Source: Tessaracoccus sp. MC1865 (lineage in GTDB: Bacteria; Actinomycetota; Actinomycetes; Propionibacteriales; Propionibacteriaceae). From it: a stretch of 64,000 nucleotides of DNA. Within the stretch, counting starts at the first letter, position 1. Each line of letters opens with the position of its first letter. Positions 58,395 to 64,000 of the stretch are shown in pieces. The notes beneath the pieces are model-generated. The model had not been told where the DNA came from. It searched no databases and saw only the letters and a program-made list of their open reading frames with translations. The DNA lies in contig NZ_CP072596.1 of the NCBI RefSeq assembly GCF_017815535.1, positions 558,001 through 622,000 on the forward strand. The letters are read 5' to 3'. Made by a program: the position numbers and the translations under genes.

Positions 58395-60965
58395 ATGGCG
58401 GAGAACTTCAACCTGGTCAGTACCGGGACGGCGGGGCTGGACCGGATCGTGGACTCGCTGCGCCTCGGCGACAACGTGGTGTGGCAGGTCGATTCCCTCG
58501 ACGACTACCGCCGCGTCGTGGAGCCCTTCGTGCGGCAGGCCCTCGCCGACGGACGCCGCATCACTTATGTGCGCTACGGCGCCCACGCGCCCGTGGTGGA
58601 CGATCCCGCCGTCGAGGTGGTCGAGATCGAGCCCGGAGGCGGTTTCGAGGCGTTCGCCACGGCGGTGCACACCATGGCCGCTGAGCGGGGCAGGCTCGCG
58701 TTCTACGTCTTCGACTGCCTCACGGATCTCCTGAGCGGGTGGCACTCGGACCTGGCCGTGGCCAACTTCTTCCAGGTCACCTGCCCCTTCCTCTACGAGT
58801 TGGACACCGTGGCCTACTTTCCGCTGGTGCGCGGCGAGCACACCTACGCCACGGTCGCCGCCATCCGCTCCACCACCCAGCTGCTGCTGGATCTCTACGG
58901 CGTCGACGACGAGCTGTACGTGCACCCCCTCAAGGTCTTCGGGCGCCACTCGCCCACGATGTTCTTCCCCCACGCGCTGCAGGGCGACGAGGCGCGGCCC
59001 ATCACGTCGTCGGAGGCCTCCGCCCGGCTCTTCGCCCGGATGAGCGACACCTTCGACCCACCGGACCACTGGCAGTCGCTCGTGCAGACGGGCCGCAACG
59101 CGTTGCGCTCCGGGGACGAGGGCGAGGTGGCCGGCGCGAAGAGCCTGCTGCTCCGGATGCTCGTCGGCGGCGAGGGCCGGATGGTCGAGTTGGCCGAGGA
59201 CTACCTCACCCTCGACGACCTGGTGGCCACCGCCTCCCGGGAGATCGGCACCGGCGCCATCGGCGGCAAGGCGCTGGGCATGCTCGTGGCCAGGGCGATC
59301 CTGGCGCGGCAACCCCAGTTCCGGGCGAAGATGGAGGCCCACGACTCCTTCTTCCTGGGCGCGGACCTCTGGTACACCTACGTGGTCGCCAACGGGTGGT
59401 GGCGGCTGTGGATGCAGCAGAAGACCCCCGAGGGCTACTTCAGCGCCGGTGCGGAACTCCACCAGAAGCTCCCCACCGGCCGCTTCCCGCCGTCGGTGCG
59501 GGACCACTTCATGCGGATGCTGGAGTACTTCGGGCAGTCGCCGATCATCGTGCGCAGTTCCTCGCTGCTGGAGGACAACTTCGGAAACGCCTTCGCCGGC
59601 AAGTACGAGTCGGTCTTCTGCGCGGGCCAGGGCTCGCCGGAAGACCGGTACCGGCGCTTCGAGGATGCGGTGCGCGCGGTGTATGCCAGCGTCATGAGCG
59701 CCGAAGCGCTCGAGTACCGCCGCGACCGTGGCCTCTCGCACCTCGACGAGCAGATGGCCGTCCTGGTGCAGCGTGTCTCCGGAGACCACCACGGCGACCT
59801 CTTCTTCCCCCACGCCGGCGGGGTGGGCAACTCGTCGAACCTCTACGTCTGGGAACCGGGGATCGACCTCGAGGCCGGGATGTTGCGCGTCGTGTTCGGC
59901 CTGGGCACCCGGGCCGTGGACCGCACCCACGAGGACTACGCCCGGATCGTCACCCTCGACGTGCCCAGCCGCCGGCCCATCGTCGAGGAAGGGATGGAGC
60001 GACGCTATTCCCAGCGCTACGTCGACGTGGTCTCCCTGAGTGCCAACGAACTGGTGACCGAGCCACTGCTCGACATGCTCAGTGGCGCGGCCGGAGACCC
60101 CGACGGGCGGGTCGGGGCCGACTGGTCGCTGTTCCTCACCCCGGACCGGGGGGCTCTGCGGCGCCTGCAGGAACTGGGCCGCTCCGCAACGCAACCACAG
60201 ATGATCTGTGACCTGCAGGGGCTCCTCACCACCACGGACTTCGGCACCTTGATGCGGGGGGTGCTCGCCTCCCTGGCAGAGGCCTACGACTACCCGGTGG
60301 ACATCGAGTTCACCCTCAACTTCCGCCCGGACGGCGACTACCGCTTCAACCTCGTGCAGTGCCGTCCGCTCCAGACCCGCGGCCTGGGCAAGGCGGTGCT
60401 GATGCCGGAAGTGGCCGACACCGCGGACTGCCTGTTCAGCTCGAACGGCACGTTCATGGGCGGCAACGTGCGGCTCCCGATCGGAGCCGTCGTCTACGTG
60501 CGCCCCAAGCGCTACCTCAGCCTGGGACACCAGGACCGCTACGCGGTGGCCCGGCTGGTCGGCCAGGCGACTCGGGCGCTGAAGGGGAAGGGCGTGATGG
60601 CCATCGGCCCCGGCCGGTGGGGGACCACCACGCCGTCGCTGGGGGTGCCGGTCTCGTTCTCGGAGATCGCCGCGGCAGACGCGCTCATCGAGTACACCTA
60701 CCCGGACGCGGATTTCCATCCCGACCTCAGCTACGGCAGCCACTTCTTCCAGGACATCGTCGAGGGGGAGACGTTCTACGCCGCCATCTTCGACGGGCGG
60801 CCCGGCTACGTGTTCAACCACGAGAAGCTGACGACGCAACCCAACGAGATCCTCTCTATCGTGCCCAACGCGGACCCGGCCATCGCCGAGGTGGTGCACG
60901 TGGTGTCCAGGGAGTCGCTCGTGCTGTACTCCGACGTCGTGAACCAGCGGGTCTTCTGCTGCTGA
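58395..60965 (+). CDS. PEP-synthase-type ATP-grasp protein fused to degenerate KaiC-like domain
   Basis: Protein of 856 aa. Residues 1-200 look like a KaiC/RecA-like fold: STGTAGLDRIVDSLRLGDNVVWQVDSLDDYRRVVEPFV, then FDCLTDLLSGWHSD, but the Walker A GxxxxGKT is lost. Residues 290-650 are the PPDK/PEP-synthase N-terminal ATP-grasp domain: GGKALGMLVARAIL (about 290), PIIVRSSSLLEDNFGNAFAGKYESVFC (about 383), and NLVQCRPLQTR at its end. The swivelling phospho-His domain and the PEP TIM barrel are absent. A C-terminal domain (about 670-856) has GKGVMAIGPGRWGTTTPSLGVPVSF, not recognised. It may phosphorylate or signal rather than make PEP. ATG 58395 with GAGGAGGG. Confidence 0.82.
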   Translation: MAENFNLVSTGTAGLDRIVDSLRLGDNVVWQVDSLDDYRRVVEPFVRQALADGRRITYVRYGAHAPVVDDPAVEVVEIEPGGGFEAFATAVHTMAAERGRLAFYVFDCLTDLLSGWHSDLAVANFFQVTCPFLYELDTVAYFPLVRGEHTYATVAAIRSTTQLLLDLYGVDDELYVHPLKVFGRHSPTMFFPHALQGDEARPITSSEASARLFARMSDTFDPPDHWQSLVQTGRNALRSGDEGEVAGAKSLLLRMLVGGEGRMVELAEDYLTLDDLVATASREIGTGAIGGKALGMLVARAILARQPQFRAKMEAHDSFFLGADLWYTYVVANGWWRLWMQQKTPEGYFSAGAELHQKLPTGRFPPSVRDHFMRMLEYFGQSPIIVRSSSLLEDNFGNAFAGKYESVFCAGQGSPEDRYRRFEDAVRAVYASVMSAEALEYRRDRGLSHLDEQMAVLVQRVSGDHHGDLFFPHAGGVGNSSNLYVWEPGIDLEAGMLRVVFGLGTRAVDRTHEDYARIVTLDVPSRRPIVEEGMERRYSQRYVDVVSLSANELVTEPLLDMLSGAAGDPDGRVGADWSLFLTPDRGALRRLQELGRSATQPQMICDLQGLLTTTDFGTLMRGVLASLAEAYDYPVDIEFTLNFRPDGDYRFNLVQCRPLQTRGLGKAVLMPEVADTADCLFSSNGTFMGGNVRLPIGAVVYVRPKRYLSLGHQDRYAVARLVGQATRALKGKGVMAIGPGRWGTTTPSLGVPVSFSEIAAADALIEYTYPDADFHPDLSYGSHFFQDIVEGETFYAAIFDGRPGYVFNHEKLTTQPNEILSIVPNADPAIAEVVHVVSRESLVLYSDVVNQRVFCC

Positions 60966-61046
60966 CCCGCAGCGGCGCCGTTAAGATCGGTTACCTGGAG
61001 CCGGAGCCGTCCGACGTTGGACGCCGCGGATCCACAGGAGGAACTG

Positions 61047-62393
61047 ATGCTTCGTTTTGAGATCCGCACCGGGCCGGAGTTCGGCGATAACCCACCCGCA
61101 TATCCCGAGACCGGACACGTGCCGGACTGGTACCGCGACGCGAAGCTGGGCTTCTTCATCCACTGGGGCCTCTACTCGGTGCCCGCCTGGGCAACTGCCC
61201 ACGGGCCCGGGGGAGTGCCCGTCGAGGACGCCTACACCCACCACCAGTACGCGGAGTGGTACGGCAACACGGTGCGCATCGCCGGCAGCCCCACCTGGCT
61301 CCACCACCAGGCGGTCTACGGCACTGGCACCAGCTACGAGGACCTGGCGGACCACTGGCGCGCCGACCAGTTCGACGCCGACGACTTCGTCGGCCGCCTC
61401 GTCGACGCCGGCGCCCGCTACATCATCCCCACCTCCAAGCATCACGAGGGCTTCTGCCTCTGGGGCACGGGCACGACCGGTTTCAACGCCGTGCAGCGAG
61501 GCCCCCGCCGCGACCTGATCGCCGAACTGCACGACGCCACCCGCCGCGCCGGCGCCCGATTCGGGCTCTACTACTCCGGGGCGCTGGACTGGCACGTCTC
61601 AGACTTCCCGCCCATCGAATCCGATACCGACCTGTTCCGCTTCCGCCGCCACGACGAACTGTTCTCCCGCTACGCCGCCGCCCAGCTCGACGAGCTCGTG
61701 GAGCGGTTCGCGCCGGACGTGCTCTGGAACGACATCGAATGGCCCGACGGGGGCAAGGGGCATGAGGAATACGCCGTCGCCGCGCTACTCAAGCGGTACC
61801 TGGACCAGGTGCCCGACGGCGTTGTCAACGACCGCTGGGGGGTGCCCTATCACGGCTTCATCACCCGCGAATACATGGAGATCAACCACACCGTCGAGGT
61901 CCCCTGGGAAGCCACCCGCGGCCTCGGGTTCTCGTTCGGCTACAACCAGGCCGAGGGCTCGGAGCACACGCTCAGCGGTGCTGACCTCATCAGACTGCTC
62001 GTCGACGTGGTGGCCAAGAACGGCAACCTCCTCATCAACGTCGGCCCCCGCGCGGACGGCACCATCCCTGAGCTGCAGGCGGCGTCGATGGCGGCCCTCG
62101 GCGGCTGGCTGCGGAGCTACGGCGACGCCATCTACGGCACCCGCCCCTGGGTGCGTTTCGGCGACGGGGATGTTCGCTACACGCAAAAAGCGGACACGAT
62201 CTACGCGCTGCTGGACCCGTCGCCCGGCGAACTCCACATCCCCCACGAGCTCGCCGGAGCGCGACTCAGGTGGCTCGGCGCCGACGGTGAAGTCACCGTC
62301 TCAGCGGGCGACTGGGTGTCGGTTCCCCACGTGATCAGGGACGAGCCGGTGGTGGTCGCGGCCATGGAAGGCATTCCGGTGCGGGCGGGCTAG
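61047..62393 (+). CDS. Alpha-L-fucosidase (GH29)
   Basis: Enzyme of 448 aa releasing terminal alpha-L-fucose. PDWYRDAKLGFFIHWGLYSVPAWA is the GH29 N-region. YIIPTSKHHEGFCLW (KHHEGF motif), ARFGLYYSGALDWH, and VLWNDIEWPDGG with nucleophile D229 are intact. NLLINVGPRADGTIPELQ closes the barrel. A small C-terminal beta-domain follows. No signal peptide is present, so it probably acts on imported oligosaccharides. AGGAGG lies nine bases before ATG 61047. Confidence 0.94.
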   Translation: MLRFEIRTGPEFGDNPPAYPETGHVPDWYRDAKLGFFIHWGLYSVPAWATAHGPGGVPVEDAYTHHQYAEWYGNTVRIAGSPTWLHHQAVYGTGTSYEDLADHWRADQFDADDFVGRLVDAGARYIIPTSKHHEGFCLWGTGTTGFNAVQRGPRRDLIAELHDATRRAGARFGLYYSGALDWHVSDFPPIESDTDLFRFRRHDELFSRYAAAQLDELVERFAPDVLWNDIEWPDGGKGHEEYAVAALLKRYLDQVPDGVVNDRWGVPYHGFITREYMEINHTVEVPWEATRGLGFSFGYNQAEGSEHTLSGADLIRLLVDVVAKNGNLLINVGPRADGTIPELQAASMAALGGWLRSYGDAIYGTRPWVRFGDGDVRYTQKADTIYALLDPSPGELHIPHELAGARLRWLGADGEVTVSAGDWVSVPHVIRDEPVVVAAMEGIPVRAG

Positions 62394-62397
62394 CCGT

Positions 62398-62403
62398 TAG
62401 GCT
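62398..62403 (+). promoter_or_regulatory. TAGGCT -10 element for leaderless pyc mRNA
   Basis: TAGGCT ends 7 nt before the ATG at 62411. No ribosome site is visible, and the element begins 4 nt after the fucosidase stop. Confidence 0.5.
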
Positions 62404-62410
62404 GACGCCC

Positions 62411-64000
62411 ATGTTCCAAAAGGTATTGGTCGCCAACCGCGGCGAGATCGCAGTGCGCGCCTTCCGTGCAGCCTACGAACTCGGCTACCGCACCGTCGCA
62501 GTGTTCCCCTACGAGGACCGCAACGCCGATCACCGCGTGAAGGCGTCGGAGTCGTACCTCATCGGGGAGGAGGGCCACCCGGTCCGCGCCTACCTGAGCA
62601 TCGACGAGATCATCCGGGCGGCCAAGGAATCCGGCTCCGACGCGATCTACCCCGGCTACGGCTTCATGTCGGAGAGCCCTGACTTCGCCAAGGCCTGCGA
62701 GGCGAACGGGATCACCTTCATCGGGCCCTCGTCCGACGTGCTCGCCATGGCCGGCAACAAGGTGCGCGCCATCGAGGCCGCCAAGAAAGCCGGCGTGCCG
62801 GTCCTCAACTCCTGCCCTCCGTCCACAGACGTCGAGGTGCTCAAGAAGGCGGCCGACGAGATCGGCTTCCCCGTGTTCGTGAAGGCCGTGGCCGGCGGCG
62901 GTGGCCGCGGTATGCGCCGCGTCGACGACCCCAGCAAGATCGCCGACGAGGTGGCCGCCGCCATGCGCGAGGCCGAGGCCGCGTTCGGTGACCCCACCGT
63001 CTACATCGAGCAGGCGGTCGCCGCCCCCCGTCACATCGAGGTGCAGATCCTCGCGGACGGCGAGGGCAACATCGTCCACCTCTTCGAGCGGGACTGCTCC
63101 ATCCAGCGCCGCCACCAGAAGGTCATCGAGATGGCCCCGGCGCCGTTCATCTCTGAGGAACTGCGCCAGGCGCTGTGCCGCGACGCCGTGAAGTTCGCCG
63201 AATCCATCAACTACTTCTGCGCCGGCACCGTCGAGTTCCTCGTCGAGACCGACGGGCCCCGCGCCGGTGAGCACGTGTTCATCGAGATGAACCCGCGCAT
63301 CCAGGTGGAGCACACCGTCACCGAAGAGATCACCGACGTGGACCTGGTGCAGGCGCAGATGCGCATCGCCAACGGCGAGACGCTCGAGCAGATCGGCATC
63401 CGTCAGGACGAGCTGCAGATCCGCGGCGCCGCCCTCCAGTGCCGCATCACGACGGAGGACCCGCTCAACTCCTTCCGCCCGGACACCGGCCTGATCACCG
63501 CGTACCGCTCGGCCTCCGGCGCAGGTATCCGCCTCGACGGCGGCACCACCGGCACCGGCGTCGAGATCAGCCCCCACTTCGACTCGCTGCTGGTCAAGCT
63601 GACCGCCCGCGGCCGCGACCTGAAGATGGCCATCGCCCGCGCCCAGCGCGCCCTGGCCGAGTTCCGTGTCCGCGGCGTGGCCACCAACATCCCGTTCCTG
63701 CGCGCAGTGCTGGAGGACGCCGACTTCCTGGCGGGGCCGGTCACCACCAACTTCATCGACGAGCGCCCCTACCTGCTCAACGCCCGCACCCCGGCAGACC
63801 GGGCCACCAAACTGCTGCGCCACATCGCCGAGGTCACGGTCAACAAGCCGCACGGCGACGCGCCCACCACGCTGGACCCGGGCGACAAGCTGCCGAAGGT
63901 GGACCTCAACGGGGGAGTCCCAGACGGCTCCCGTCAGCGCTTGCTGGCGCTCGGCGCCGCCGGGTTCGCCAAGGAACTGCGCGACGCGGTGCCCGTGCGG
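62411..64000 (+). CDS. pyc: Pyruvate carboxylase (3' end beyond window)
   Basis: The first 530 codons are present. Biotin carboxylase domain: FQKVLVANRGEIAVRAFRAAYELG, GYGFMSESPDFAKACEANGITFIGPS, VKAVAGGGGRGMRRV (ATP Gly loop), FERDCSIQRRHQKVIEMAPAP, and FIEMNPRIQVEHTVTEE (catalytic Glu/Arg). From about residue 475 the sequence RHIAEVTVNKPHGDAP and LNGGVPDGSRQRLLALGAAGFAKEL is the pyruvate-carboxylase linker, which separates it from acetyl-CoA carboxylases. It converts pyruvate to oxaloacetate. Possible leaderless start. Confidence 0.93.
   Translation, partial: MFQKVLVANRGEIAVRAFRAAYELGYRTVAVFPYEDRNADHRVKASESYLIGEEGHPVRAYLSIDEIIRAAKESGSDAIYPGYGFMSESPDFAKACEANGITFIGPSSDVLAMAGNKVRAIEAAKKAGVPVLNSCPPSTDVEVLKKAADEIGFPVFVKAVAGGGGRGMRRVDDPSKIADEVAAAMREAEAAFGDPTVYIEQAVAAPRHIEVQILADGEGNIVHLFERDCSIQRRHQKVIEMAPAPFISEELRQALCRDAVKFAESINYFCAGTVEFLVETDGPRAGEHVFIEMNPRIQVEHTVTEEITDVDLVQAQMRIANGETLEQIGIRQDELQIRGAALQCRITTEDPLNSFRPDTGLITAYRSASGAGIRLDGGTTGTGVEISPHFDSLLVKLTARGRDLKMAIARAQRALAEFRVRGVATNIPFLRAVLEDADFLAGPVTTNFIDERPYLLNARTPADRATKLLRHIAEVTVNKPHGDAPTTLDPGDKLPKVDLNGGVPDGSRQRLLALGAAGFAKELRDAVPVR

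Noticed and set aside
58290..60899. Minus-strand frame of 869 codons
   Set aside because: Antisense to the PPDK-like gene, rich in H, V, G and R with no recognisable domain.

Overview
The window is high-GC, densely coded actinobacterial DNA. The best fit is a member of the Propionibacteriaceae. The main argument is a complete methylmalonyl-CoA carboxytransferase (transcarboxylase) operon: 5S, 12S, a small linker gene and the 1.3S biotin carrier (8561-12272). A pyruvate carboxylase begins at the right edge (62411). Together these cover the carboxyl-transfer and anaplerotic steps of the Wood-Werkman propionate cycle. The genus cannot be fixed by reading. No insertion sequence, prophage, integrase, CRISPR array or rRNA operon was seen, so this is core chromosome with some niche-specific genes.

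Layout. 1-6918: cell-surface carbohydrate genes (UDP-galactopyranose mutase, GT2 glycosyltransferase, GtrA-like protein, GH3 glucosidase) around a LytTR two-component pair. 7129-8378: a lipoprotein polysaccharide deacetylase and a CsbD-like stress protein. 8561-12272: transcarboxylase. 12368-16403: AI-2E transporter, SDR, secreted thermonuclease-like lipoprotein, gpmA. 16447-19168: phoU divergent from a SenX3/RegX3 (PhoR/PhoP) pair, with a three-unit PHO box between them. 19299-27382: the conserved actinobacterial block lpqE, carD, ispD, ispF, plus glyA, rlmB and cysS. 27449-31032: an ABC-2 exporter divergent from a NarL-type two-component system. 31071-36159: DsbA-like and methyltransferase genes, a secreted protein with a novel-looking Cys/Trp repeat module, an orphan gene and a DUF4032 kinase-like gene. 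36231-41993: metB, a UgpC/MsiK-type sugar ATPase with an operator-like palindrome, a DedA protein, tRNA-Thr(UGU), manA. 42110-44672: DUF3263, an HExxH protein, and groEL behind two CIRCE operators.

44851-51168 is a 6.3-kb gene for a secreted amylase-pullulanase fusion of 2105 residues, ending in the same Cys/Trp module as the secreted protein at 32548-33426. 51231-56626: GNAT, CutC, Nudix, a Pro-rich membrane protein, nagB, cold-shock protein, DUF3027 and an LpqH-like lipoprotein. 56756-62393: an AzgA-type purine permease, a large protein joining a degenerate KaiC-like region to a PEP-synthase-type ATP-grasp domain, and a GH29 fucosidase.

The genes point to a saprophytic or host-associated fermenter that degrades external alpha-glucans and fucosylated glycans. 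It imports sugars (UgpC-type ATPase), channels them through manA, nagB and gpmA, and disposes of carbon as propionate through pyc and transcarboxylase. Regulation readable in the DNA includes HrcA/CIRCE at groEL, a PHO box at phoU/senX3, and several TANNNT elements 6-8 nt before a start codon, which suggests many leaderless mRNAs. The most interesting items are the shared Cys/Trp module, the KaiC-like/PPDK fusion, a small family of REP-like intergenic palindromes, and the PHO box.
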